Source: JAUVZF01 sp035529015
Lineage (GTDB): Bacteria; Planctomycetota; Phycisphaerae; FEN-1346
Direction of reading: 5' to 3'
Length of the DNA stretch: 64,000 nt
NCBI GenBank assembly: GCA_035529015.1
Contig: DATKXP010000079.1
Location: 1-64,000, forward strand
In this document: positions 8,354-17,119 of the stretch, piece after piece
How the letters are laid out: each line of letters begins with the position of its first letter
How positions within the stretch are numbered: position 1 is the first letter of the stretch
The notes under the pieces: generated by a model
Database searches by the model: none
Told to the model about the DNA's origin: nothing
Seen by the model: only the letters and a program-made list of their open reading frames with translations
Position numbers and translations under genes: made by a program

Positions 8354-10607
8354 CCCGCGCAACTTGCGGCCCGCCGAACTCGTGCGGCTACTGAACTCGA
8401 CGCCTCTGGGCGAGGTCCTGCGGCCACACATCCTGTACCGTCACCGTGACCGGGCCGGGTTTCACATCGGCGACGGCCGGCACGTGGACCTTATCCGTTA
8501 CGCGGCCTGGCTGATCCAGGAGCGGCGGCGACCCAAGCCGGCCCGGTCGGAACCCGACTACGAGGCGATGAAGGAGTCGGCCCGGGCCCGAAACGCCCGT
8601 CTCTCGGCCATCGGCCGGGACATCGGCGAGATCCCCGAGGTCCAGCACCCGCGCCGAAAGCGCAAGGCCCAGAAAGGCTTTGAGTACTTCTGCAAGGTCT
8701 ACTTCCCGCAAGTCTTCCACCTGCCCTGGTCCAAGGACCACCTGAAGGCCATGGCCAGGATCGAGGACGGTGTCATGCGGGGCGGTCTGTTCGCCTTCGC
8801 CATGCCGCGCGGAAGCGGCAAGACGAGCCTCTGTGAGACGGCCTGTATCTGGGCCATGCTCATCGGCGCCCGCGAGTTCGTGTGCCTCATCGGAAGCGAC
8901 GAGGGCCACGCCGAGGACATGCTCGACTCGATCAAGACCGAACTCGACGGCAACGACCGGCTTCTGGAGGACTTCCCGGAGGCGGTCTACCCCATCCGTC
9001 GCCTCGACGGGATCGCTAACCGATGCAGCGGGCAACTGTACCGCGGCGAGCGGACCCATATGGTCTGGACGGCCCGCGAGATCGTCCTGCCGACCATCGA
9101 CGGGAGCACCGCTTCCGGAGCCATCATCCGTGTGGCAGGTCTGACGGGCCGTATCCGCGGCATGAAGTTCAAACGGCCCGGTGGACGGAGCGTCCGGCCG
9201 TCGCTCGTCGTCCTGGACGATCCGCAGACCGACGAGTCGGCGCGAAGCGCCTCGCAGTGCGCCACGCGCGAGAGCGTCCTGGCCGGGGCGGTCCTCGGCC
9301 TGGCCGGACCCAAGAAGAAGATCGCCGGCGTCATGCCCTGCACGGTCATTCGGCCCGGCGACATGGCCGATTCGATCCTCGACCGCGAGAAACACCCCCA
9401 GTGGCAGGGGGAACGGACGAAGATGGTCTACACCTTTCCTACGAACGAGAAGCTCTGGGCCGAGTACGCCCAGATCCGGGCGGAGAGCTTTCAGAACGGC
9501 GGCGACGGGTCAGAGGCCACCGAGTTCTACCGCAAGCACCGTGGCGAGATGGACGCGGGCGCCGTGGTGGCCTGGGCCGAACGGTACAACGAGGACGAAC
9601 TGTCGGCCTTGCAGCATGCGATGAACCTCCGGTTGCAGGACGAAGCGGCGTTCTTCGCCGAGTACCAGAACGAGCCGTTACCGGAGGACGAAGGTGATGA
9701 GGAGCAACTGACGGCCGACGAGGTCGCCGCCAAGATGAACGGCTACAAGAGGTGTCTCGTGCCCGTGGGCTGTGACCACCTGACGGCGTTCATCGACGTG
9801 CAGCAGAAGGTCCTCTTCTACGTCGTGGCGGCCTGGGGAAGCGACTTTGCCGGATACGTCATCGATTACGGCGCGTACCCGGACCAGAAACGGGCGTACT
9901 TCACGCTCCGGGATGCCCAGCGGACGCTCGCCAGGGCGAGCCCGGGCGCGGGGCTGGAAGGGTCCATCTATGCGGGCCTCGAAGCCTTGACCGGTGACCT
10001 CCTCGGCCGCGAGTGGCGGCGGGACGATGGCACGGTCATGCGGGTCGAGCGGTGCCTGGTGGACGCCAACTGGGGCCAGTCCACCGACGTCGTGTACCAG
10101 TTCTGCCGGCAATCGGCCCACGCGGCGGTGCTGTTGCCGAGCCACGGTCGATACGTCGGGGCATCGAGCGTTCCCTTCGCCGAGTACAAGCGCAAGCCGG
10201 GCGAGCGCGTCGGCCATCATTGGCGGATTCCGAACACGCGCGGTCAACGGGCGATCCGTCACGTCCTCGTGGACACGAACTACTGGAAGTCGTTCGTCCA
10301 CGCGCGGCTGCAGGCGGCGATGGGCGACAAGGGATGCCTCTCGCTCTTCGGCCGGGATTCGAAGCGCCACCGTCTCTTCGCCGAGCACATCACGGCCGAG
10401 TACTGCGTCCGGACCGAGGCCAGGAACCGGACGGTGGACGAGTGGAAACTCCGGGCTGGCCACCCGGAGAATCACTGGCTCGACTGCCTGGTGGGCTGTG
10501 CGGTGGCCGCGTCGGTCCAGGGCGCGGTGCTGTTCGGGACGGACGCTGGCCGGCGGGAGAAGCGTAAGCGGATCAGGCTCTCTGAGCTTCAAAGGAGCAC
10601 GCGGTGA
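8343..10607 (+). CDS. terL: Phage terminase large subunit
   Basis: A 754-residue packaging ATPase-nuclease starting at GTG 8343. Residues 1-62 are the extra domain shared with the preceding small gene. The ATPase follows: Walker A PRGSGKT at 155-161 and a Walker B-like VVLDDPQTDE near residue 295. The C-terminal half carries the nuclease region (HLTAFIDVQQKVLFYVVA begins a typical RNase-H-like strand; late acidic residues around LVDANWG). It would cut concatemeric DNA and drive it into the prohead. The stop overlaps the next start. Longer than typical large terminases because of the N-terminal addition. Confidence 0.9.
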   Translation: MKVDPRNLRPAELVRLLNSTPLGEVLRPHILYRHRDRAGFHIGDGRHVDLIRYAAWLIQERRRPKPARSEPDYEAMKESARARNARLSAIGRDIGEIPEVQHPRRKRKAQKGFEYFCKVYFPQVFHLPWSKDHLKAMARIEDGVMRGGLFAFAMPRGSGKTSLCETACIWAMLIGAREFVCLIGSDEGHAEDMLDSIKTELDGNDRLLEDFPEAVYPIRRLDGIANRCSGQLYRGERTHMVWTAREIVLPTIDGSTASGAIIRVAGLTGRIRGMKFKRPGGRSVRPSLVVLDDPQTDESARSASQCATRESVLAGAVLGLAGPKKKIAGVMPCTVIRPGDMADSILDREKHPQWQGERTKMVYTFPTNEKLWAEYAQIRAESFQNGGDGSEATEFYRKHRGEMDAGAVVAWAERYNEDELSALQHAMNLRLQDEAAFFAEYQNEPLPEDEGDEEQLTADEVAAKMNGYKRCLVPVGCDHLTAFIDVQQKVLFYVVAAWGSDFAGYVIDYGAYPDQKRAYFTLRDAQRTLARASPGAGLEGSIYAGLEALTGDLLGREWRRDDGTVMRVERCLVDANWGQSTDVVYQFCRQSAHAAVLLPSHGRYVGASSVPFAEYKRKPGERVGHHWRIPNTRGQRAIRHVLVDTNYWKSFVHARLQAAMGDKGCLSLFGRDSKRHRLFAEHITAEYCVRTEARNRTVDEWKLRAGHPENHWLDCLVGCAVAASVQGAVLFGTDAGRREKRKRIRLSELQRSTR

Positions 10608-10777
10608 GTGAGAACGCGACAGAGGAGAAACGCGGGCTGGAATGCCGTCACTGCGGCTGCCGGCACTTCCGCGTCATCTACACCCGCCCCGCCTGGGGCG
10701 GGCGGATTATGCGGCGGCGGGAATGTCGGAACTGCGGAAAGAGAATGACGACGTGGGAGCGGCCCCTCGGCGGATGA
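10604..10777 (+). CDS. 57-residue zinc-ribbon protein
   Basis: Starts at a GTG overlapping the terminase stop. It holds two CxxC pairs, CRHCGC and CRNCGK, separated by a basic stretch (FRVIYTRPAWGGRIMRRR), giving a complete treble-clef or zinc-ribbon fold. Small zinc ribbons of this kind follow the terminase in some phages and may assist packaging or late transcription. The product is clearly protein-like; its role is inferred only from position. Confidence 0.7.
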   Translation: MSENATEEKRGLECRHCGCRHFRVIYTRPAWGGRIMRRRECRNCGKRMTTWERPLGG

Positions 10778-11156
10778 TGGGGCCGACTCCGCACGGATTG
10801 GGAACTCGGCGGTTGCCCTATGACGCCAGCCACGGCGGGTCTTATGCCGGTCAGCATGACACTCCGCCCCAAGATGGTGGCAAGGCCAAGGTCTACTTCT
10901 CGGCGCCCTCCAGGCAGATCGCACGTTGGGCGCAGGGCATTCGAGATCTCGCCTGCAACGATGACGCCCCAGCAGTGGGCGCGCTCCGAGTACCGCGTGT
11001 GACGGAATCCGCAGTCCCGTTGAGCAGAAAAAGCAGTTGAAACACGCTTAGAACTGTGGCATAAGGGATGTCGTGCCCGGTCTGTGCGGAAGTTGGGGCG
11101 CCAGTGTGGTGTTGTGTCTGCGCTCGCGCCGGCTGGGGCCAGAGGATAGGCTCAAC
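10778..11156. other. Junction between packaging genes and cargo A
   Basis: No certain gene. A 60-codon frame (10820-11002) ends in TMTPQQWARSEYRV, which looks protein-like and may be the stump of a phage gene interrupted by the cargo. The remainder has no repeats or att-like sequence that I can match to the right junction near 24.4-24.8 kb. Confidence 0.4.
11037..11065 (+). promoter_or_regulatory. Candidate sigma70 promoter for cargo A
   Basis: TTGAAA at 11037, a 17-bp spacer, CATAAG at 11060. It lies about 90 nt before the amidase start, in the only gap ahead of the rightward gene run. Confidence 0.4.
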
Positions 11157-12605
11157 ATGGATCTGTCAAAGAGCACAGCTCACCAGCTGAAGTCGCTCAT
11201 CGCTGGCGGCGAGACAACTTGTCGTGAGGTCATGCTTTCAGTACTGGAGGAGATCGAGCGCCGAGAGTCTGACGTGCAGGCTTTCATTACCGTTCGGGAT
11301 CGCGGCGAGTTACTTGCGGAAGCGGATGAGGTCGACCGCCGACGCAGCCGCGGCGACGCGATCGGCGCGTTGGCGGGGCTGCCGATCGCCGTTAAAGACA
11401 ACATCTGCACTCAAGGAATGGCAACCACATGCGCATCCCGAATGCTGGCAGACTGGGTTCCCCCGTATGACGCAACCGTGGTTCAGCGAATCCAAGCAGC
11501 CGATGGCATCATACTGGGGAAGACGAACCTCGACGAGTTTGCCATGGGTTCGAGCACAGAGAACTCGGCAATGAAGACCACGCGGAACCCCCACAACCAC
11601 GACTACGTGCCCGGGGGGACAAGTGGGGGGTCGGCGGCCGCTGTGGCCTCTAACGAGTGCATCTTGGCCATTGGCTCAGACACCGGAGGATCCATCAGAC
11701 AGCCTGCGTCGTTCTGCGGAGTCGTCGGCATGAAGCCGACCTATGGCAGAGTGTCGAGATATGGCCTCATCGCCTATGCCTCGTCGCTCGACCAGATTGG
11801 GCCGATTGCCAAGGACGTGAGAGATGCCGCCCTCCTTCTCGAGGTGATTGCAGGACACGATCCCATGGACTCGACGAGCCTGGCGGCCGGCGTTCCGGGA
11901 TACGTCGCGGGCCTTGGGAGCCAACGAGGGTTCCGGTTTGGCGTTCCCGATGAGTACTTCGGGCCGGGCGTGGACAGACAGGTCCGCAGGGCCGTAGAGG
12001 GAGCCATTGACGCCCTCAAGGAAGACGGCCAGGAAGTGGTACAGATCAGCCTTCCCCACACTGAGTACTCGGTAGCCGCGTACTACATCGCCGCGTGTTC
12101 CGAGGCTAGTTCAAATCTCGCGCGTTATGACGGATGCCAATACGGCTTCCGCGCTGAGGGCATCGGCGATATGATAGGCATGGTCAGCGAGACCAGAGCA
12201 GAGGGCTTCGGCCCGGAGGTCAAACGCCGAATCATGCTCGGAACCTACGCCTTGAGCGCTGGCTACTATGATGCATACTACCTGAAGGCCGCCAGGGTGC
12301 GTAGGCTCATCGCTCAGGACTTCGAGTCCGCATTCAAGACCTGCGACGTCATACTGCACCCTGTTGCCCCAACAGCAGCCTTCAGGATCGGCGAGAAGAT
12401 CGATGATCCCCTGGCCATGTACTTGGGTGATATCTTCAGCGTGACGGCCAACCTAGCTGGCCTTCCGGCCACAAGTGTCCCTTGCGGACGCACGAGCGAA
12501 GGGCTGCCCGTCGGCATACAGTTGACAGGAAAAGCCCTCGACGAGGGGACGCTGCTCGCTGCGGCTTATCATCTTGAATGCCTGCTCCGGAGTTCTGCCG
12601 CATGA
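11157..12605 (+). CDS. gatA: GatA-like amidase-signature enzyme
   Basis: A 482-residue amidase, full length for GatA (A subunit of the Asp/Glu-tRNA amidotransferase). The ATG at 11157 gives the usual GatA start. Visible signature residues: Lys80 in PIAVKDNIC and Ser179 in SDTGGSIRQP, the nucleophile. The glycine motif reads PGGTSGGSA, so the position of the usual cis-Ser appears to be Thr155. The tail (ATSVPCGRTSEGLPVGIQ) is also GatA-like. In the normal complex it releases ammonia from Gln or Asn, but no gatB or gatC is nearby. Instead it heads an operon with a MinD-type ATPase and two asparaginase-like genes, so it may serve a different amide or ammonia reaction. The next gene starts inside its stop codon (ATGA). 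Confidence 0.8.
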   Translation: MDLSKSTAHQLKSLIAGGETTCREVMLSVLEEIERRESDVQAFITVRDRGELLAEADEVDRRRSRGDAIGALAGLPIAVKDNICTQGMATTCASRMLADWVPPYDATVVQRIQAADGIILGKTNLDEFAMGSSTENSAMKTTRNPHNHDYVPGGTSGGSAAAVASNECILAIGSDTGGSIRQPASFCGVVGMKPTYGRVSRYGLIAYASSLDQIGPIAKDVRDAALLLEVIAGHDPMDSTSLAAGVPGYVAGLGSQRGFRFGVPDEYFGPGVDRQVRRAVEGAIDALKEDGQEVVQISLPHTEYSVAAYYIAACSEASSNLARYDGCQYGFRAEGIGDMIGMVSETRAEGFGPEVKRRIMLGTYALSAGYYDAYYLKAARVRRLIAQDFESAFKTCDVILHPVAPTAAFRIGEKIDDPLAMYLGDIFSVTANLAGLPATSVPCGRTSEGLPVGIQLTGKALDEGTLLAAAYHLECLLRSSAA

Positions 12606-13138
12606 GCGGGGATGACATGGACACGATTCCCTGGGAAACAGACGCCACCTACCCCGACTGCCTGGGGAACCATATTCGGCTTTTGCGACGCTCCTTGCCC
12701 GACGTGGAGAGTGCGAAGAGCAAAGAACTGCTCCCCTTCTTCCACGAGACGTCATCGTTCGTACTGGAGTCCTTCGTCCCTGAACGCGACAAGGAGAGGG
12801 TACGGGGGAAACTCCTAAGGTTAGACCTCGAGCCAAGTGTCGCTCGTGCGTGCATCCTCTCACATAGGCACACAGACGAGTATCTATGGCTGATCCATGC
12901 AGTTGCGCGAACGCTGCTTACTGTCTGGAGGCTGAACGACCTGCTTGAAGCCGTACAAGTCGAGCTAGAAGGCCGCAGATCGGTTCTCCACATGCAAATG
13001 GGGGGGGAGCATCTGCTCTGCCTGTTCGATAACCAAGGCCGAGGCGTGGGATGGTGTGAAGAACTGGCAACGGAGGCCCGTGCGTTCAGTGAGAACACCG
13101 TATGGCCCCGCGGCAACGGCCGCGAGCGTGCTCGTTAG
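12602..13138 (+). CDS. Unknown protein coupled to the amidase
   Basis: A 178-residue soluble protein that I do not recognise. The start at 12602 overlaps the amidase stop by 4 nt, a sign of translational coupling and common function. It is mainly helical (SLPDVESAKSKELLPFF, DEYLWLIHAVARTLLTVWRL), with a beta-rich C-terminus (RRSVLHMQMGGEHLLCLFDN). No metal-binding or catalytic pattern stands out. A role as an adaptor or regulator of the amidase is only suggested by the overlap. Confidence 0.6.
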   Translation: MSGDDMDTIPWETDATYPDCLGNHIRLLRRSLPDVESAKSKELLPFFHETSSFVLESFVPERDKERVRGKLLRLDLEPSVARACILSHRHTDEYLWLIHAVARTLLTVWRLNDLLEAVQVELEGRRSVLHMQMGGEHLLCLFDNQGRGVGWCEELATEARAFSENTVWPRGNGRERAR

Positions 13139-13238
13139 GCCCAGCACGCGAGAATACAAGAGTGGGTGAGGGGTGCCTATTCGCCCCCAAGGCGACAGAA
13201 CGGCACTGGGACAACCCACGGGATCGGGACAGAGGGCA

Positions 13239-13775
13239 ATGTCAAGAAGCTTATTAGACTATGCAATTCTGCTTGGCTCTTACGTGGGCATTCCGGTAGG
13301 GGCCCTCGTGTTTGAGATCGGGCTAAAGGCACTGATGGCTTTTGCGGCGGATTGGTCAGACCGGACGAGAGGCGAGCGCGGGCGTACGGCGTTGCTCACG
13401 GGCGGCGATTCCCCTTCGGGTTACTCGTTCTGCGTGCTGGGACTTGCCACAGGCTTGCTCATAGCGCTGAACAGAGACCGATTGGCTGATTCCTCGACCT
13501 GTCTCCGGGACTGGCCTGTGCTTAGCCTGATTGCTTCCACGGTTCTCTCTTCACTGTCTCTGGGGGTGGCGAGCGTGCTGTGTGTTCGCATTCGATCATC
13601 CGAAATGTATGAGAGAAAGGTTTTGCTAAGTAGGCTGGTGATTGCTCCGAAACCAGGCTGGGATCGCCTGAGAGGAAGGCTCGAGCGCGCGCGAGCGAGG
13701 AAGTTGCGAGCTGTTGTTGCCGCTCTTGGGGTCTTCTCGCTGTTTGTGGCTTCCGCGGTGTTCTTTGGCATCTAG
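13239..13775 (+). CDS. Membrane protein, about three TM segments
   Basis: A 178-residue protein; ATG 13239 follows gagggca. Hydrophobic segments are at residues 5-32 (YAILLGSYVGIPVGALVFEI), 62-76, 90-112 and at the C-terminus (AVVAALGVFSLFVASAVFFG). A basic cytosolic loop, RLRGRLERARARKLR, precedes the last segment. Not recognised. It lies between the amidase pair and the ATPase and may anchor the complex at the membrane. Confidence 0.55.
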   Translation: MSRSLLDYAILLGSYVGIPVGALVFEIGLKALMAFAADWSDRTRGERGRTALLTGGDSPSGYSFCVLGLATGLLIALNRDRLADSSTCLRDWPVLSLIASTVLSSLSLGVASVLCVRIRSSEMYERKVLLSRLVIAPKPGWDRLRGRLERARARKLRAVVAALGVFSLFVASAVFFGI

Positions 13776-13787
13776 GGGGGGCCGACT

Positions 13788-14201
13788 GTGGAGTTGCTCT
13801 TGTTCCTATTGGCAGGCCTGATTGCCTCGTTTGCGGCGGGGCTCATCGCGGTCTACGTGGTTGAGGCTCGCGTTGCTCCCGCGTTCGCGCGGTGGCTCCT
13901 GCGCACGCCAAGCGGGAGACGGCTGCGGGTAGCCTATCTGCTCGGCTTGTTGCGCCGCTTCGGGAGGAAGCTGCGCGGGCTCCGAGGCAGAGAGACGCCT
14001 GAAAGGGCTGACGGTCGTGCTCATACGGCGGGCGGCATGCGCACTATGATGATCATCGTCACATTGCGCCCCGCAACCGATTGCGGTAAGCGCTGTGGGG
14101 TGGTCGGCCAGCGATTCGCTTCGGCTGCCTTCCGTGAAGCAGGTTGGCGTTCGCGGGGAGACTGGGTGCTTGTCAAGCATGGGCGAGGGCCCGTATTATG
14201 A
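13788..14201 (+). CDS. Small membrane protein with basic tail
   Basis: GTG start 12 nt after the previous stop. The first 27 residues form one strong TM segment (LLLFLLAGLIASFAAGLIAV), followed by an Arg-rich stretch (RRFGRKLRGLRGRE). The last half has little protein-like character and may be less constrained. Unknown family; close spacing suggests co-expression with the preceding membrane protein. Confidence 0.45.
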   Translation: MELLLFLLAGLIASFAAGLIAVYVVEARVAPAFARWLLRTPSGRRLRVAYLLGLLRRFGRKLRGLRGRETPERADGRAHTAGGMRTMMIIVTLRPATDCGKRCGVVGQRFASAAFREAGWRSRGDWVLVKHGRGPVL

Positions 14202-14304
14202 GGGAGCTCGGTTGCAGGCGCAGATCATCACTCCGCGTGAACGCGGGGCGCGAGGCTCCCGAGGGCCTGCACCGGAGTCTGTCAGTATCTAAAAGGGGTA
14301 ACTC

Positions 14305-15981
14305 ATGAGAACGGTAGCGTTTTACAGTTTTAAGGGAGGAACGGGCAAATCGCTCGCGGCTGCCAACATGGCCGTCTGCCTCTCGCGCCTCGGCAAGCAC
14401 TGTGCGGTTGTCGATCTCGATTTTGACTGCCCGACCCTTCATCTGAAATTCGAGAATCTGTGCGACCATGCGCCAGGCGCAGGCGGGGTCGTGGACTTTG
14501 TCCGATCCCACACCAAGGGAGACCCCTGGACAGGCTGGAACTCGGTGAAGTTGGTAAGCAGCCGGAAGGCGCAGAAGCCGCTGTCTGACTTCACCTACCC
14601 CGTGCCGCAGCGAGGCGCCGATCTTGGCACGATTCACCTTATCGCGGCCGGTGACTACATTCACCAAGAGGAATACTTGGCAAGTGTTGCCAGTCCTGTC
14701 TGGACTATGCTCTTCGCCAGTGACGTAGGGCTCGGGGTGGGGGCCTTCACCGCGAAGCAGGCCTCCCAGTGCGAGAGATTTCTGGAAAGCTTCAAGGAAC
14801 AGGTGTCGGACCTCAGCCCTGAACCCGAGTATTTTCTCCTCGACCTCCGCAGCGGTTTTGGGCCACTGAGTCGGACAACCATCAGGCTCTGGGCGGATGT
14901 CGTCGCCGTTTTCCTGGCAAGCAACGTTGAGAGCGTCAGCATTCTTAGCGGGATGCTGAGAGAGATGCAGGCTTGGTTTGACGGACCACTGACTTATGAA
15001 GCGGTTGTTCCGGTGCTGACCCGTACACCCATGACCCTCGAGACCGGGCGGGGAGTCGAGGTGAAGCAGACTATTCTTTCGATGCTTTCCTTGCAAGAGG
15101 ACGAACTATACTATCTGCATTCAGACCGCGACGTGGAGATGTTCGAGCATTTGCGGCTCGGGCTGTCGCATATGCCGCACAACTGCCTCCTTTCTCACGA
15201 GTATGTCCGGCTGTTCGCTCGACTCATGCTTCCCGCGAAGGAGTATGCAGGGCAGGATGTAACGGAACAAGTGGACGAAATGGCTAGGGCGATCAAATCA
15301 AGTATCAAGCTCGGCCAGTTTGTCCAGTGGAAGGACCGTGTGTTTAGGCTCGAGACGGAGCGCGGCGCTCTTATCAACCCTAGTGACAATGCACGCAACG
15401 TTTCATTCAAGGTGGAGACCATAAAGCTCCTACTGCACAGTTTGCGGGAGGAGTTGCTGACCCCGGCGGAGGCAGAACAGGCTCAGAGCGGGCACGATGG
15501 CACGGAGTCAGGGGCGGCGCCAACCGACGAGCCCACTGGGTTCGAGCAGGCCCTGCGCGTGGCAGGAGCGGAGTGTGGCAAGAGATTCGGCTCTGTGTTG
15601 ATAAACGACGTCTGGCGTCTGAAAGGGCCAGCCAAGGAGAATCATGAGGACTGGGTGAGGAAATGGTCCGACTTCGACTCGGACGTTGGTTTCGGGCGGT
15701 TCGCACCCAAGTCAGGGAGTTTGCGCGTTGAGGGAGGACGACTGACCTCCTGCAAAATCGTTCTGCGAGAGAGTTTCCTCGCGCCTGCTCACGATTCCGA
15801 GTACGGGGACCATGCTTTGTGCAGTTTCATCAGCGGATACATCGAAGGCGTTCTATCACACATACTCGGAGGCACCTATACGGTCATCCACGAAATTCTC
15901 GGATACGAGGACGAGCAGTCGAGAAGCGAGAGCTGCGTGTTCAAGGTTGCGAAGAAACCAACAGGCACGACGGAGACGTAG
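14305..15981 (+). CDS. MinD/ParA-type ATPase with V4R-like C-terminal domain
   Basis: A 558-residue protein with a good ribosome site (aaaagggg). Residues 1-290 are a deviant-Walker ATPase: FKGGTGKSLAA at 9-19 with the signature Lys, switch region VVDLDFDCPTLHL, and LLDLRSGFG, as in MinD/ParA. Residues 300-400 are helical and linker-like. The last 150 residues end in CSFISGYIEGVLSHILGG and then ESCVFKVAKK, which resembles the V4R (4-vinyl reductase-like) small-molecule domain, whose end reads C-x-F-x-V. So it may couple ATP-driven switching or membrane positioning to binding of a ligand. I know no named family with this fusion. It sits between membrane proteins and asparaginases in one gene run. 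Confidence 0.7.
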   Translation: MRTVAFYSFKGGTGKSLAAANMAVCLSRLGKHCAVVDLDFDCPTLHLKFENLCDHAPGAGGVVDFVRSHTKGDPWTGWNSVKLVSSRKAQKPLSDFTYPVPQRGADLGTIHLIAAGDYIHQEEYLASVASPVWTMLFASDVGLGVGAFTAKQASQCERFLESFKEQVSDLSPEPEYFLLDLRSGFGPLSRTTIRLWADVVAVFLASNVESVSILSGMLREMQAWFDGPLTYEAVVPVLTRTPMTLETGRGVEVKQTILSMLSLQEDELYYLHSDRDVEMFEHLRLGLSHMPHNCLLSHEYVRLFARLMLPAKEYAGQDVTEQVDEMARAIKSSIKLGQFVQWKDRVFRLETERGALINPSDNARNVSFKVETIKLLLHSLREELLTPAEAEQAQSGHDGTESGAAPTDEPTGFEQALRVAGAECGKRFGSVLINDVWRLKGPAKENHEDWVRKWSDFDSDVGFGRFAPKSGSLRVEGGRLTSCKIVLRESFLAPAHDSEYGDHALCSFISGYIEGVLSHILGGTYTVIHEILGYEDEQSRSESCVFKVAKKPTGTTET

Positions 15982-16026
15982 CCTCGCGCTTGTGCATGGG
16001 CCGTACGTCCGATGGAGGGATAGGCT

Positions 16027-17100
16027 GTGGCGAGCAAGTCGCGGGTCTGCCTGATATATACAGGCGGAACGATCGGGATGCAGAGGCTGTCGGACGGCAC
16101 GCTCACCCCCCCTGACGACCCCAGAGATTTCCTTCGCGTCGCGCCCGAACTGCCCAAGATCACGGAATTCGACTTCGTACCTCTGATGAACAAGGACAGC
16201 ACGAATGTGCACCCCGGGGATTGGACCGAGATGGCGAAGGCCGTCTATGAGCGGCGCCTGGCCGGGTACGATGGCTTTGTCATCGCGCACGGCACGGACA
16301 CGATGCATTTCTCGGCGTCGGCCCTGGCGTTCGCCCTCGGCCCGAACCTCGACTTCCCCGTCGTCTTCACGGGGGCCCAGACGATCCCCGAGGTCAGCCA
16401 CGGGGACGCCCGGGTCAACCTCCTGCGGGCCTGCAAGGTCGCCACGACGGACCTCGCGGAGGTGGTGATCTCCTTCGGCGACTACATCTTCCGCGGCTGC
16501 CGTGCCCAGAAGAAGGACGAGCGACGGTTCGACGCGTTCGAGTCGCCCGCCTTCTTCCCCCTCGGTTATATCACGGAGGAGATCGTCATCCAGCCCCTGG
16601 CGAAGCGCCGCCATCGCCAGGACAACATCGAGTTGAGGGCGGACTTCGTGCAGGGCGTGCTCCAGGTCTCGCTGATCCCCGGCTTGGAACCGGAGCTTCT
16701 CGTGCCGTCCCTGGAATCGCCTTTATGCAAGGGCGTCATGCTCCAGTCCTTTGGGGCGGGGAACGTCCCCCACGAAAAACCGTACGCCTTCACAGAGTTT
16801 GTCCGTCAGGCCAGAGCCTTGAACAAGCCGGTAACCATCGCGAGTCAGTTCCCGGCTAATGCCACGCTCCACACGGCATACGAGCCAGGCCGCGCAGCCG
16901 TGCAGGCGGGGGCCATCCCCACGGGGAATATGACCAGTTCCTGCGCTGCTGCCAAGTTCCGGTGGGTGTTGGCTCAGGTAGAGCGTGAGATCCGCGAGGG
17001 CGCTGTTAGCGAATCCCAAAGACTTGATCGGGTTGCCAAGATGATGCAGACCGTGTACGTAGGAGAAATGGACGTCCCGACTGAACGGATCCGACCGTAA
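16027..17100 (+). CDS. L-asparaginase-like amidohydrolase (first of two)
   Basis: A 357-residue enzyme of the asparaginase/GatD family, GTG start after ggagggatagg. The two catalytic motifs are present: YTGGTIGM with Thr12, and AHGTDT with Thr90-Asp91. The substrate-loop region VVFTGAQTIPEV and a Lys-rich segment (CRAQKKDERRF) near the catalytic Lys position follow. It should hydrolyse Asn, or a related amide, to release ammonia; GatD uses the same fold for Gln. It is likely cytosolic because there is no signal peptide. It is followed by a second family member 20 nt downstream. Confidence 0.8.
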   Translation: MASKSRVCLIYTGGTIGMQRLSDGTLTPPDDPRDFLRVAPELPKITEFDFVPLMNKDSTNVHPGDWTEMAKAVYERRLAGYDGFVIAHGTDTMHFSASALAFALGPNLDFPVVFTGAQTIPEVSHGDARVNLLRACKVATTDLAEVVISFGDYIFRGCRAQKKDERRFDAFESPAFFPLGYITEEIVIQPLAKRRHRQDNIELRADFVQGVLQVSLIPGLEPELLVPSLESPLCKGVMLQSFGAGNVPHEKPYAFTEFVRQARALNKPVTIASQFPANATLHTAYEPGRAAVQAGAIPTGNMTSSCAAAKFRWVLAQVEREIREGAVSESQRLDRVAKMMQTVYVGEMDVPTERIRP

Positions 17101-17119
17101 TCTCAAAGGAGAGGCGGCA

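Noticed and set aside
10820..11002. 60-codon ORF as a real small gene
   Set aside because: Only the last 14 residues look protein-like; no ribosome site. Kept as a possible stub in the junction entry.
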